From the NCBI RefSeq assembly GCF_030717955.1, contig NZ_JAUZVY010000004.1, forward strand, positions 275,915 through 339,914: 64,000 nucleotides of DNA. Direction: 5' to 3'. Shown here piece by piece: positions 17,562-27,306 of the stretch. Both the position numbers and the translations under genes were made by a program. Below the pieces are notes generated by a model that was given only the letters and a program-made list of their open reading frames with translations, made no database searches and had not been told where the DNA came from. Every line of letters starts with the position of its first letter. Position 1 is the first letter of the stretch. Source of the DNA: Alkalimonas delamerensis. Its GTDB lineage: Bacteria; Pseudomonadota; Gammaproteobacteria; Enterobacterales; Alteromonadaceae.

Positions 17562-19208
17562 TTATGGGCTTCGAACCAAACGAACAAAAGCACGACTGTC
17601 CGCTCGTTTCGGCAATGAATTGTCGTTGCCATCACGCATATCAATCACCCAGGCAGCATGAGCCCCCCCACCCTCAGCGCTACTTTGCACAGTCCAGTAA
17701 TACAAATGACCTAACAGCGCTGGCTCAGGCTCATGCCGGAACAGCGCCGGGTCTAGCGCCTTATCAGCGCCAAAATCGACCAGGGTGTTTAACTCGGCCA
17801 CAGTCGGTAAACGCCAGTTGCCGCCACCACAGTACAAGGCCGCATTGACAGCTGCCACATACGCCTGAGTGCCACAATTGTTGAGGTCAGGGCAGCCATC
17901 CAGCGCTGGAGCAGCTTCTCCAAGGTTACCAGCATGCCCCTCGCCCTCACTGGTCCAGCTGTAATAATTACTTGCCGCACGCAGACTGGCACTTGCAACA
18001 CTGGCCGCGGCTGGCTCTTTGACTTCCCAGATTAAGCCGGTCACATTATCACGAACACAGGAAAAATCAGCGGCATCACGAGGCAGTTCATCACCGTGGC
18101 TATCCAGCTTGCTAAAGTCAAAGCCAGCACGACCAACACCGGTTTTATTCAGCAGAGCTGCTATCGCATCGCGTCCAAAGTCAGCATCTTGCCTGGGATA
18201 AGCCTGATCATCGCAGGCAATCTGGTCCAATCCATCGTAACACTGGCTTTGGCCGGTATCGACCCGATAATGCAAACCCGAGGACAACACCGTCAAGACC
18301 ACCTCATCGCTTGCCTGAGCACCGGTGCTGTCCTGCACCTGCAGCTGAAAGCGTAACTCAGGATGCTGCCTGCTGTCCGGCACGACAAAGTTGGTATGGC
18401 AAGCCTTGGCATCCATCAGCTGGACCGGCGCTCCGGTGAGCTGTGTCCAGTGACAATCGACAGCACTGCGCAAAGAGGCAGAGTTTGAGCCATCCAACCA
18501 GCTGGTGTGAAACTCCAGAACGGTTCGATCCAAACCTGCATCGGCATAAATCCCTGCGGCATTGCCCTGCACCAACAGCACAACCTCCAAAGCATCCGAC
18601 AACCCGGCTTCATTCTGCACAAAAAGCTCAAACCGGAATTCGCTATCGTCCGCCAACAACGGAGCCTTCAATAACAGAACGGGCTGATTGATTGGCTGCT
18701 GCAACCAGGCAACAGGCCCTGCAACTTGTTGCCATAAAAAGGAAAGTGCTTGCCCTTCTGGATCAAAAGAGTCGCTTGCATCCAGTTGAATGTATTGGCC
18801 TGTAGTCGCATAGTTTCCATCAGCCAAACCGCCTTGCACCAAAGCAACCGGCGCCGATACAGGACGCATGACATCCACCTGAACCCGGTCACGCAATAAA
18901 CGCCCGTCGCTCAGGGTATAGCGAACCTCAAAAATTAAACGGGACTCAGGAAGGTCATCTGGCAAAGGTATCGAGATGGTTGCTCCACTGAAAGGAAAAT
19001 CAGCCAGTGCTGGCCCACTGAGTTGATGCCAGCTAAAGTCCCCGCCAGGCGGGTCGCCTTTTGCACTCAAGTTAAGCGTAGCGCCGGCATACAGCTGCTG
19101 ATCCAGCCCAGCATTGACGCTGGCAAGATCGTCCGCTTGTGTGCCTTTATCACCGCAAGCGATGAGCAACAAGCACAGCAAAGACATCAAGCAATAGCGG
19201 TTCAACAT
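17562..19208 (-). CDS. Lipoprotein with Ig/PKD-like domains and C-terminal DUF1566 domain
   Basis: This 548-residue protein has a lipobox ending in Cys18 (LLIACGD). Residues about 25-310 form three beta-sandwich units resembling PKD/Ig-like repeats. Markers are GDPPGGDFSWHQLSGPAL, ASDSFDPEGQALSFLWQQV and LDGSNSASLRSAVDCHWTQL. The C-terminal half (about 330-548) is DUF1566, with TGLIWEVKE, WRLPTVAELNTLVDFG and FVRLVR. It should be anchored in the outer membrane with the DUF1566 head displayed in the periplasm or on the surface. It is the upstream partner of the small DUF1566 protein. Binding target unknown. Confidence 0.8.
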   Translation of the reverse strand: MLNRYCLMSLLCLLLIACGDKGTQADDLASVNAGLDQQLYAGATLNLSAKGDPPGGDFSWHQLSGPALADFPFSGATISIPLPDDLPESRLIFEVRYTLSDGRLLRDRVQVDVMRPVSAPVALVQGGLADGNYATTGQYIQLDASDSFDPEGQALSFLWQQVAGPVAWLQQPINQPVLLLKAPLLADDSEFRFELFVQNEAGLSDALEVVLLVQGNAAGIYADAGLDRTVLEFHTSWLDGSNSASLRSAVDCHWTQLTGAPVQLMDAKACHTNFVVPDSRQHPELRFQLQVQDSTGAQASDEVVLTVLSSGLHYRVDTGQSQCYDGLDQIACDDQAYPRQDADFGRDAIAALLNKTGVGRAGFDFSKLDSHGDELPRDAADFSCVRDNVTGLIWEVKEPAAASVASASLRAASNYYSWTSEGEGHAGNLGEAAPALDGCPDLNNCGTQAYVAAVNAALYCGGGNWRLPTVAELNTLVDFGADKALDPALFRHEPEPALLGHLYYWTVQSSAEGGGAHAAWVIDMRDGNDNSLPKRADSRAFVRLVRSP

Positions 19209-19287
19209 GGCTCCGTCTCTCCTTTAGGGCAAATTGAATCTCCCTGGAAGACAGTAGCACTGCAAGCTTTAGGCCAATGCCCTTCGC

Positions 19288-20985
19288 TTACAGTGGCTCA
19301 ATCTCAGGTTTGACACCGACCAAGTGAATTTTAGAGGGACCATATTCGCGCCGGCTACGGACAATTTCTTTATCGAAGTGCACTTCCACTGCAGAAAACA
19401 GCTCGTTACGGGCAATGACTTCCGCTTGCGCTAACAAGGCTTTGCGCTGCTCTTCCAGTTTACGGATATCCGCTATCAGCTCAGTCGCTGTGCGGCGATA
19501 ATCTTCAAACTCGGTGGTTAACTCATTCAGACGCGCTTCAATGGCGGCACTGCCTTCAAGTTTTTTAAACTGCTCTATTTTTTCTTTTACACCTTCCATA
19601 TCGTGCTTCAAGCCGGTGACACTGGCCCTGAGGACCTCCTGCTTTTCCACTATGGGATCGGTCAGTCGATTTAATCGAATCAAAATAGAGCTGATGGACA
19701 AAGCACCAATACTGCCCGCATAGACACCTTTATCCAGATAGAAGTTGCCACCGATAATTTTTCCGGTGGGTTTTTCTTCGGGACCGGCATAGACACTGTG
19801 AGCTTCTACCGCACTGTGCACCAACTGCTTGTTGACATAGAGATTACCGCCACAACCGAAACGGGCATACTGCGCCATGTTGCACTGGATATCGCCTTTG
19901 GCTTTGACCACCGTGCTGTACTCACTGCCAGCATCAGGATTTGAAACCTGGTGCCCTATTACCGCCCCTTGAATGGTGACATCACCACCGGCCTCCAGCA
20001 AGGTTCCCTCTACAACGCCTTTGACAAAGATATTGCCACCGGCAATGACTTTCAACCCTTCATGGACATCGCCATTCACCACCACCGAGCCTTTAAAAAT
20101 TATGTGGCCGGTGCTGTTATCCACTTCCTTAACACTGAAGACATCATCGACAGTGGCCCCTGCCTCAATGACCCGCGGCAGACCATCCTTTGTTGCTTTT
20201 AATAAATCCGGATCTTCTGCGGATAAACCAACTCCCTCCCCCAGGTTCCATTCAACCGTTAAGCCTGGCATCGCCGGTATGGGTTCACCTGTCACCGTCA
20301 TGCCTTCTTTACCTGTAGTGGGTGGGTGACGGCGCATCAGAGGCTCACCCGGCGCAATGGAGGGGATCACACCAAAATCACGCAAGTCTGCTTTTTTATC
20401 TTCAGGATTTAACACCGGGCGATTGCGGCGGCTTTCCATGGACGGGATCAGAGGTTCAAAACGCGAGTTCTCGCCCTGAGTCACAGCACGCCCTTGGGCA
20501 ATAACGTGCTTTAACTTGGTGCCAGGCTCGGCTTTGCTGGCCTGAGCCACCAGATGAATAATGTTGTTTTTGATAAACCCAAAAACAATTCCCTCTTTTT
20601 GGGCCGTTTTCACCAAAGCATTGGCAGAAACCGGCTCGCCACCGTAGGCTGCAGTAATGTGTGCTGACGCAGACATTTTGTCTTCGGCAATGTTGAAGCT
20701 CAACTCAGCCGGAATTTTCTCAGCCACCCAATAGGTGAGCTCTTTACTCCCGGGAGCCTGCAGCTTCTCTTTGACCTTTTGCTGCTCTTGCTCGTAATGA
20801 GCCAACAAATTCTTAATTTGCTCCGGCACCAGCTTGCAACGTCCAAAGCCCGCTGCCTGCAAGTGCTCTTTCAGCACATCAACTGTCAGCGCTTGCTCAG
20901 CAACAGGGACCACAGCATGTACCTGCTGCTCTTTTTCTAGAAAACGGATGGCCGACTCACTCACAGGACAAAAGCACCACATCAT
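19288..20985 (-). CDS. FapA-type DUF342 protein
   Basis: This 565-residue cytoplasmic protein of the DUF342/FapA family has an N-terminal FapA domain and a right-handed beta-helix stretch at about 240-400. Repeated short turns such as GSVVVNGDVHEGLKVIAGGNIFV and VEGTLLEAGGDVTIQGAV mark the helix. A long C-terminal coiled coil (about 420-530) and a short tail complete it. FapA proteins have been tied to polar flagellar or surface assembly and polymer-like scaffolds, but the role is poorly defined. No flagellar gene is adjacent here. The start is uncertain: two adjacent ATGs lack a clear ribosome-binding site. Confidence 0.82.
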   Translation of the reverse strand: MMWCFCPVSESAIRFLEKEQQVHAVVPVAEQALTVDVLKEHLQAAGFGRCKLVPEQIKNLLAHYEQEQQKVKEKLQAPGSKELTYWVAEKIPAELSFNIAEDKMSASAHITAAYGGEPVSANALVKTAQKEGIVFGFIKNNIIHLVAQASKAEPGTKLKHVIAQGRAVTQGENSRFEPLIPSMESRRNRPVLNPEDKKADLRDFGVIPSIAPGEPLMRRHPPTTGKEGMTVTGEPIPAMPGLTVEWNLGEGVGLSAEDPDLLKATKDGLPRVIEAGATVDDVFSVKEVDNSTGHIIFKGSVVVNGDVHEGLKVIAGGNIFVKGVVEGTLLEAGGDVTIQGAVIGHQVSNPDAGSEYSTVVKAKGDIQCNMAQYARFGCGGNLYVNKQLVHSAVEAHSVYAGPEEKPTGKIIGGNFYLDKGVYAGSIGALSISSILIRLNRLTDPIVEKQEVLRASVTGLKHDMEGVKEKIEQFKKLEGSAAIEARLNELTTEFEDYRRTATELIADIRKLEEQRKALLAQAEVIARNELFSAVEVHFDKEIVRSRREYGPSKIHLVGVKPEIEPL

Positions 20986-21026
20986 GTTGTCATAGTGCTA
21001 ATGAAACAAAAAAGGAGCAGAAAGGC

Positions 21027-21055
21027 AAGCCCTGTACCTACTTTACACAGGGCTT
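21027..21055 (-). terminator. Possible terminator after the orphan gene
   Basis: A nine-base stem (AAGCCCTGT at 21027-21035, ACAGGGCTT at 21047-21055) with an 11-base loop lies just past the stop of the gene at 21065-21400. The following T-rich tract on the minus strand is weak. Confidence 0.5.
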
Positions 21056-21064
21056 AAGTGCAGA

Positions 21065-21400
21065 TTAGATATAATTATCCTGATGCACCCGGATAAAAAG
21101 GTTGGTATTGGATTTGCTGTAGTCGATTTTGTATTCTTTATTGTTCAGTGCCTGTACAAAAAGCAAAGTTTTACACTCGCCAAAAACATCGGTGCTAGAG
21201 ATATCGACCAACTCCAAATAGCGCTCTTTGGCTTCGGCTCTGTTGGCCGGAACTGGCTCATTAAATGGCTTCACGCCGTGGCGTGTTACGATAAGTGGCG
21301 GATCTTCATCATCATTAATAATGACAAGGTCAACTTTCTTTTGCTTGTGGATAATGGTATTCCGGCCACTGACCAGAAATGCTTTTTCGTAATTATTCAT
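21065..21400 (-). CDS. Unknown small protein, AT-rich
   Basis: This 111-residue protein is not one I recognise. It is hydrophilic and mixed in charge, with no signal peptide or TM helix. It contains an acidic patch (INDDEDPPLIV) and a Lys/Asn-rich C-terminal third. Base composition is visibly more AT-rich than the flanking genes and codon use is shifted. It begins with ATG after an AGGT-containing leader and ends before a plausible hairpin, which supports a real gene. It may be a recently acquired or fast-evolving gene. Confidence 0.6.
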   Translation of the reverse strand: MNNYEKAFLVSGRNTIIHKQKKVDLVIINDDEDPPLIVTRHGVKPFNEPVPANRAEAKERYLELVDISSTDVFGECKTLLFVQALNNKEYKIDYSKSNTNLFIRVHQDNYI

Positions 21401-21468
21401 GCATTGCTACCTGACGTCATCCTGTAAAATTAATTTTATTATGATACAGCCATTCTGAACTGTCTAGC

Positions 21469-22167
21469 CTAAGAGCCTGACTCCATGGCTGTGGTGAGTT
21501 GCTGCATTCGCAGTAAATTCACCTCCTTACAAAACTGCGCAGCCGGGGCATCAATGCAATTCAGCGGGATAAAGAGTTCGTAACCACAAAACTGTCCAAG
21601 CTTTTGCATCCGGTTGGCAAACATGGCCAGAATGCCATCATAGTTCTGCTTCGGAGTCGAGAACCGATCCTTTTCTGCCAACCACTCAGTAGCACACTGG
21701 CCTTGTGGGCACTTTTCTTTTAATACAGCAAACCAAAGTGCGCGCTGCTCCATCATCAGTTTAATGGCAAGACGCAGTGGCAAATGCTGCAAAAAAGCAT
21801 GAAAGTCGGTGACTTTAAAAGCAATGTAATTGACTTCATGCTCCAAATCAGGCTGAGGGCTGCAATGGCTAAAGGCCTGCCAGGGCAACAACCAACTCCC
21901 TTTTCGATGGTGGTAGTGCAAGCCTTGCTCATCGCAGACCACCCCATACAATGGCTCGGATAATTTCGCCCACCCTGCGAAGATGCCAATAGCGGATGCG
22001 ATAAAGGCAATCGCCAGCATGGGGGTTGCTTGCTCGACAAACAGCCAGCTAAACAATGCCAACACCACAAAAACGCCGGTACTGATCAACAAGGTGATGG
22101 CACCACCTTCATTACCACTGGCTTTGTAGCGCTTAAAAGGAGCTCCGCTCTCATCGACTGCTGTCAT
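21469..22167 (-). CDS. Two-TM protein resembling DUF2982
   Basis: This 232-residue protein has two TM helices (about residues 24-43 and 47-66) near the N-terminus and a long soluble C-terminal part. The latter has a PH-like segment (LYGVVCDEQGLHYHHRKGSW), a conserved LPWQAFSHC, and a Cys-containing C-terminal region. The layout resembles DUF2982 proteins of marine gammaproteobacteria; I make this assignment from memory of the pattern. The ATG at 22167 is used; a TTG two codons upstream sits closer to the AGAGGA site. Function unknown. Confidence 0.6.
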   Translation of the reverse strand: MTAVDESGAPFKRYKASGNEGGAITLLISTGVFVVLALFSWLFVEQATPMLAIAFIASAIGIFAGWAKLSEPLYGVVCDEQGLHYHHRKGSWLLPWQAFSHCSPQPDLEHEVNYIAFKVTDFHAFLQHLPLRLAIKLMMEQRALWFAVLKEKCPQGQCATEWLAEKDRFSTPKQNYDGILAMFANRMQKLGQFCGYELFIPLNCIDAPAAQFCKEVNLLRMQQLTTAMESGS

Positions 22168-22372
22168 GCCCAAAAAATCCTCTGCTGCTTCGCTCTTTAC
22201 TATACTGGATTCGATAAATGCTTGCTATCTTGAGCCAGATCAGTTGCGGCTCCTTTATACGACCAATACCGGCTTCACTGCGACAACATGAAATCCAAAC
22301 GTCGCTAATTTACATACAATAGGGGTGCTTGCACCAAGCGCACATGCATTGATTTTAATGACTGGAGTTGTT

Positions 22373-23425
22373 GTGGCTAAAAAATATTCTGCCATTGTCC
22401 TTTTCTTGCTAACCGCCCTCGCGTTGTTGGCAGCCTATTTATTTTACCAAACCCAGCAAGAGACCAATGGTCAGCGGCCGCCTGCCAGGGCTATCGCTGT
22501 CAAGACCTCACATGCCAGCATGCAACCACTGGCGCGGCAAGTCAATGCATTGGGTACTGGCTTAGCCAACGACTCGGTTCAACTGATTGCATCCAGCAGC
22601 GAGTACCTCACCTATCTCAATGTGATTGAAGGTCAAAGTGTGCAACAAGGAGAGGTTATTGCCCGCCTGAATGATGTGGAGCAACGGGCCCGGGTTGCAG
22701 AATTGCAAGCGCAGTTGACCGAGCAGCAACGGCAGTTAGAGCGCCTCAAGAACCTCGCTGCCACCCAGGCTGCGGCACAGTCCATGCTCGATGAGCAGCA
22801 AAGCCGGGTCAATACTACCCTGGCCCAATTGGAAAGTGCCGAGTCACGCTTACGGCAAATGACCATTCGAGCGCCTTTTGATGGCGTGCTTGGTCTTCGC
22901 ACGGTCAGCCAGGGAGCCTTTGTCAACAGTGGCAGTGTCATCACTACGCTGGATAATATTGCCCAGCTGCGGGTTGAGTTTAATGTCCCTGAACGCTTTA
23001 TTGCTGAGCTTGCCGTTGGCATGCCAGTCGCCATTCGCAACATCGCCTTTCGCAATGAGATTTTTGAAGGTCAGATTAAAGCCATTGACCCCCGCATTGA
23101 TCCGGTGACCCGTTCGGTGCGAGTGCATGGTGTGGTTGATAATCAGGAGCTTCGGCTGCGTCCCGGCATGCTGCTGGATGTTCGGGTTACCCTTGCCAAT
23201 CAGGATGTGTTAATGGTACCGGAAAATGCCTTGGTGCCTCTGCAGAACCGCCAGTATGCTTTTACAGTCGGCGAAGACGATAGAGTCACCCAGGTTCAGG
23301 TACAAGTGGGCGAACGGATCCCGGGCTGGGCCGAAATCCTGGATGGCCTTGCCGATGGCGATGAGATTATTGTCGAGGGCGTGCAAAAAGTACGCACTGG
23401 CGTCACCATTCGTCGGGCGGAGTAA
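22373..23425 (+). CDS. RND efflux periplasmic adaptor (membrane fusion protein)
   Basis: This protein has about 350 residues from the GTG at 22373, which sits six bases after GGAG; ATG codons further upstream (22358) are less well placed. It has an N-terminal membrane anchor (about 5-25), a lipoyl half-motif, a coiled-coil hairpin (about 95-150, with LTEQQRQLERLKNLAATQAA), the second lipoyl half (MTIRAPFDGVLGLRTVSQGA) and beta-barrel and MP domains (FNVPERFIAELAVG, RLRPGMLLDVRV). It links the inner-membrane pump encoded next to an outer-membrane channel. No TolC-type gene is adjacent, so a shared channel is likely. Confidence 0.92.
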   Translation: MAKKYSAIVLFLLTALALLAAYLFYQTQQETNGQRPPARAIAVKTSHASMQPLARQVNALGTGLANDSVQLIASSSEYLTYLNVIEGQSVQQGEVIARLNDVEQRARVAELQAQLTEQQRQLERLKNLAATQAAAQSMLDEQQSRVNTTLAQLESAESRLRQMTIRAPFDGVLGLRTVSQGAFVNSGSVITTLDNIAQLRVEFNVPERFIAELAVGMPVAIRNIAFRNEIFEGQIKAIDPRIDPVTRSVRVHGVVDNQELRLRPGMLLDVRVTLANQDVLMVPENALVPLQNRQYAFTVGEDDRVTQVQVQVGERIPGWAEILDGLADGDEIIVEGVQKVRTGVTIRRAE

Positions 23426-23428
23426 CCT

Positions 23429-26400
23429 ATGCTGTTATCAGATTTGTCGGTGAAACGCCCGGTCTTTGCAACCGTGGTCAACCTGCTGTTGCTTACCTTC
23501 GGCATCGTCTGTTTTACCATGCTGCCATTACGGGAGTATCCCAGCATCGATCGCCCGGTAGTCAGTATCAGTACCGTTTACCCCGGTGCCTCCGCTGAAA
23601 TAGTGGAGTCACGCATTACCCAGCTGCTCGAAGACAGGATCAGTGGCGTTGAGGGCATCAACAACATTAACTCAACCAGCCGCAACGGCCGCTCCAACAT
23701 TACCATTGAGTTCAATATAAGTCGGGACATTGATGCCGCTGCCAACGATGTCCGGGAGCGGGTTTCCAGAGCTTTGAATAATTTGCCTGATCAGGCTTTT
23801 CCACCCGAGGTTTTTAAAGCCAGTGACGACGACGATGTGGTGGTGTGGTTCATTCTGAACAGCGAAACCATGACCTCTCTGGAGCTGACCGATTACGCCG
23901 ACCGGCATATTGTCGAGCGCTTTTCGGTGGTCGATGGTGTAGCCAATTTGCGTCTTGGAGGTGCCAGGCGGTATGCCATGCGGATCTGGCTCGATCAGGA
24001 AGCGATGGCTGCCCGTCAGGTCACTATTCAGGATATTGAGAATGTATTGCGCAGCGAGAATGTCGAATTACCGGCAGGTAACATTAAGTCGATTGATCGA
24101 GATTTCACCGTCCGGGTCGCCCGCACCTTTTTAACCCAGCAAGATTTCCGTAACCTGGTGGTCAAACGTGGCGCCAACAACTACCTGGTCCGGTTGGGTG
24201 AAGTGGCGCATGTGGTGCTGTCCTCTGAAGATGAGGAAAGTGAGTTTCGCAGCGATGGCCGTAATGTCCTTGGCATTGGTATAGTCAAACAGTCCACCGC
24301 CAATACGCTGGAAGTGGTGCGCAATGCCAGAGCTGAGATGGAACGGATCAAACAGAACCTGCCTGCAGGCACCACCATCGAGCCCGGTTACGATTCATCG
24401 CTCTTTATTTCAGAGTCAATCAAAGAAGTGTACCGCACCCTGGCCATTGCCATGAGCATGGTGGTGCTGGTGATTTACCTCTTCCTAGGCAATGTTCGGG
24501 CAACCTTTATCCCTGCCATCACGGTACCTGTTGCCTTAATTTCTGCCGTTACCGTGCTGTATGCTCTTGGTTTTTCGATTAATTTATTGACCTTGTTGGC
24601 CATGGTGTTGGCCATTGGTCTGGTGGTGGATGATTCCATTGTGGTATTGGAAAACATTTATCGCCGGATTGAACAAGGTGAACCTCCGCTGCTGGCCGCC
24701 TACCGCGGGGCTCGGGAGGTTGGCTTTGCTGTTATTGCAACCACCCTGGTGCTGATTTCTGTGTTCGTGCCTCTGGTTTTTATGGAGGGGCAAATTGGCC
24801 GCCTGTTTACTGAGTTTGCCCTGGCCGTTGCCGCGGCAGTGGCATTTTCCAGCATCGTCGCTTTGACGCTATCGCCGATGCTGTGCAGTAAAATCCTGAG
24901 TCACCGCAAACGCGAAAGCAAACTGGGGCACTGGCTGCATATAGGCTTTCGTGCTCTGGAAGCCGGTTACCGCAAACAGCTGGAAACCGTCACCCAAAGT
25001 CGCTGGCCGGTCATTGGCCTGGTGGCGTTGTGCCTGCTCTCAAGTTTGTTGTTGCTGCGTTTACTGCCTTCAGAATTAGCGCCAAGTGAAGACAGGGGCA
25101 CTTTCTTTGTCAGCATGAATGGTGCTGAGGGTGCCAGCTACACCAGCAACAGCCGCAACATGCAGCTGGTCGAAGATGTACTGATGCCCTACTACGAGCG
25201 TGGTGAATTCAATCGCTTGCTGATCCGGGTTCCCGGCTGGGGCAACAACGGTGGTATTGCGATTGTCGGCTCTGAGAACTGGCACAATGAGCACCGCCGC
25301 TCTGCCGAGCTGATGAACGAAGTCCGTATGAAACTCAATGAGCTGCCAGACATTCGCGCCTTTACCTTTATGCGCAGTGGCCTGGGAGGCGGCGGTGGCG
25401 GCGGCCGACCTATTCAGTTTGTACTGCAGGGCAATACCTACGAAGAGTTGGCTCGCTGGCGCGATATTGTGCTGGAAAAAGCGGCAGAAAACCCAAACTT
25501 ATTAATGTTGGACCACGATTACCGGGAAACGGTACCACAAATTCTGGTCGACATTGACGTGGAGCGTGCTGCTGATCTCGGTGTTTCCATTGGGGCCATT
25601 GGCCGCTCGCTGGAAGCCATGCTGGGCGGACGCCGGGTGACCACCTTCCTCGACCGTGGTCGCGAATACGACGTGTTGCTGGAAGGCTGGGACGACGATT
25701 TCCGCTCGCCATCCACCATAAGCAATGTTTTTATTCGTTCAACAACGTCCAACCAGCTGATCCCACTGGATAACCTGGTGACCTTGCGCGAAGAAGCGAC
25801 TGCCTCCAGCTTAAACCGCTACAACCGGATGCGGGCCATCACCATCAGTGGCAACCTGGCACCCGGTTACAGCCTGGGTGAAGCACTGACCTACCTGGAA
25901 AACATCGTCCGAACCGAAATCGATGATTTTGTTGGCATTGATTACAAAGGCGAGTCCTTGCTCTATCAGGAAAGTGGTCGGGCGACGTTCATGGTGTTTT
26001 TATTGGCACTGCTGATCACTTACCTGGTCCTTGCAGCCCAGTTTGAAAGCTTTATTCACCCCTTGGTGATCATGATCACCGTGCCACTGGGGCTGGTGGG
26101 TGCTTTATCCGGGCTTTATTTCTCTGGCATGACGCTGAATATCTACAGCCAAATAGGCTTGGTGATGCTGATAGGGCTGGTAGCGAAGAATGGCATCTTG
26201 ATTGTGGAGTTCGCCAATCAGCTGCGTGATGCCGGTGTAGCCTTTGAAGAGTCGGTGAAACGGGCTGCTGTGCAGCGTCTTCGCCCGATCACCATGACCG
26301 CCTTTACCACCGCCATGAGCAGCTTGCCACTAATTTTAGCTTCAGGGCCTGGCTCGGAAAGCCGTATGGTCATAGGTACCGTGATCTTCTCTGGCGTTGC

Positions 26401-26530
26401 TTTGGCGACCTTGTTGACCCTTTACGTAGTGCCGGTGATGTATACGGCATTGGCGCGCAACACCGGCTCGCCCAAACGACTGGCCAAAGAGTTGGAAGCA
26501 CTGGAAGCCGCTGCTGGGCCTGACAAGTAG
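23429..26530 (+). CDS. RND efflux pump inner-membrane transporter, HAE1 type
   Basis: This 1033-residue protein has 12 predicted TM helices and two large periplasmic loops, the classic AcrB/MexF architecture. The N-terminus reads LSVKRPVFATVVNLLLLTFG. The proton-relay motif GLVVDDSIVVLENIYR in TM4 carries both aspartates. The second-half motif LVMLIGLVAKNGILIVEFANQLRD is intact. It exports hydrophobic or amphipathic compounds by proton antiport; the substrate cannot be predicted. A Gly-rich run (LGGGGGGGRPIQF) lies in the second periplasmic loop. It follows the adaptor by three bases and ends at a strong terminator. No regulator gene is adjacent. Confidence 0.95.
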   Translation: MLLSDLSVKRPVFATVVNLLLLTFGIVCFTMLPLREYPSIDRPVVSISTVYPGASAEIVESRITQLLEDRISGVEGINNINSTSRNGRSNITIEFNISRDIDAAANDVRERVSRALNNLPDQAFPPEVFKASDDDDVVVWFILNSETMTSLELTDYADRHIVERFSVVDGVANLRLGGARRYAMRIWLDQEAMAARQVTIQDIENVLRSENVELPAGNIKSIDRDFTVRVARTFLTQQDFRNLVVKRGANNYLVRLGEVAHVVLSSEDEESEFRSDGRNVLGIGIVKQSTANTLEVVRNARAEMERIKQNLPAGTTIEPGYDSSLFISESIKEVYRTLAIAMSMVVLVIYLFLGNVRATFIPAITVPVALISAVTVLYALGFSINLLTLLAMVLAIGLVVDDSIVVLENIYRRIEQGEPPLLAAYRGAREVGFAVIATTLVLISVFVPLVFMEGQIGRLFTEFALAVAAAVAFSSIVALTLSPMLCSKILSHRKRESKLGHWLHIGFRALEAGYRKQLETVTQSRWPVIGLVALCLLSSLLLLRLLPSELAPSEDRGTFFVSMNGAEGASYTSNSRNMQLVEDVLMPYYERGEFNRLLIRVPGWGNNGGIAIVGSENWHNEHRRSAELMNEVRMKLNELPDIRAFTFMRSGLGGGGGGGRPIQFVLQGNTYEELARWRDIVLEKAAENPNLLMLDHDYRETVPQILVDIDVERAADLGVSIGAIGRSLEAMLGGRRVTTFLDRGREYDVLLEGWDDDFRSPSTISNVFIRSTTSNQLIPLDNLVTLREEATASSLNRYNRMRAITISGNLAPGYSLGEALTYLENIVRTEIDDFVGIDYKGESLLYQESGRATFMVFLLALLITYLVLAAQFESFIHPLVIMITVPLGLVGALSGLYFSGMTLNIYSQIGLVMLIGLVAKNGILIVEFANQLRDAGVAFEESVKRAAVQRLRPITMTAFTTAMSSLPLILASGPGSESRMVIGTVIFSGVALATLLTLYVVPVMYTALARNTGSPKRLAKELEALEAAAGPDK

Positions 26531-26546
26531 CCTTAGTTACAGCAAA

Positions 26547-26577
26547 AGCCCGCGATGACAACCGCGGGCTTTTTTTC
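26547..26577. terminator. Rho-independent terminator after the RND operon
   Basis: AGCCCGCG at 26547-26554 pairs with CGCGGGCT at 26563-26570 and is followed by seven T residues. An A-rich upstream flank means it can also serve the convergent minus-strand SDR gene. Confidence 0.9.
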
Positions 26578-26589
26578 TTGTCCGTGGTA

Positions 26590-27306
26590 TTAAAAAGGAA
26601 TTACGCTGCCGTCCCAGTTCAGCAACAAACCGCTTTGCTCAGCCGTAAGTCCCTCGGCCACAGCAGCCAGTCGTGTTGCGGTACTGGCTGGCGTTTGCAA
26701 TTGCCTGGCAGGCAGCCGCGCCTGAAAAGGCGCTGACAGCGCGGAATCTGTGGTGCCGGGGTGCACCGTCACCAACACCGCTGTTTTGTTGCGCCGCTTG
26801 AGCTCAATACTGGCTGTTTTCACCAGCATATTGAGCGCAGCCTTGCTCACCCGGTAGCTGTACCAGCCTCCCAACTGGTTGTCGCTGATGCTACCCACTT
26901 TGGCACTGAGCACCATCACTTTGATGCCCTGCTGCCTGAACAGATAAGGCATCATGGCTTGCAGGTACCTGGCCGGTGACAGCAGGTTCACCGCAAGCGC
27001 TTGTGTCCACTGGCTATCAGACAACTGACTGATGGCCTTTTCTGGTTGCATGGTATCGCCATGCAACCAACCCTGACATAGGATCACCAAGGCAGGCGCA
27101 GGGTCAAAACAATGCGCAAGGCCCGAAGTCAGTTGCGATGGCTCCTGCTCATCCAGTTGCTGCCAGTGCAGTGCAGCGGACTTCGTCAAAGCAGCAGGTT
27201 CGGGCTGTCGACTAAGCGCCATCACCTGCTGCCCGGCAGTTAGATAATGCTGACACAGCGCCTGCCCGATGGCACCACTGGCCCCGACAATGACAACCTT
27301 AGACAT
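26590..27306 (-). CDS. Short-chain dehydrogenase/reductase
   Basis: This 238-residue classical SDR has a Rossmann nucleotide-binding motif (VIVGASGAIGQAL), the structural NLLSPARY region and the catalytic YSYRVSKAALNM Tyr-Lys pair. It is close in style to C-factor/YciK-like oxidoreductases. The substrate is unknown. The start is the ATG at 27306, which overlaps the end of the upstream flavoprotein gene by eight bases and implies coupled translation. The longer frame to 27354 runs into that gene and is not used. Confidence 0.88.
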   Translation of the reverse strand: MSKVVIVGASGAIGQALCQHYLTAGQQVMALSRQPEPAALTKSAALHWQQLDEQEPSQLTSGLAHCFDPAPALVILCQGWLHGDTMQPEKAISQLSDSQWTQALAVNLLSPARYLQAMMPYLFRQQGIKVMVLSAKVGSISDNQLGGWYSYRVSKAALNMLVKTASIELKRRNKTAVLVTVHPGTTDSALSAPFQARLPARQLQTPASTATRLAAVAEGLTAEQSGLLLNWDGSVIPF

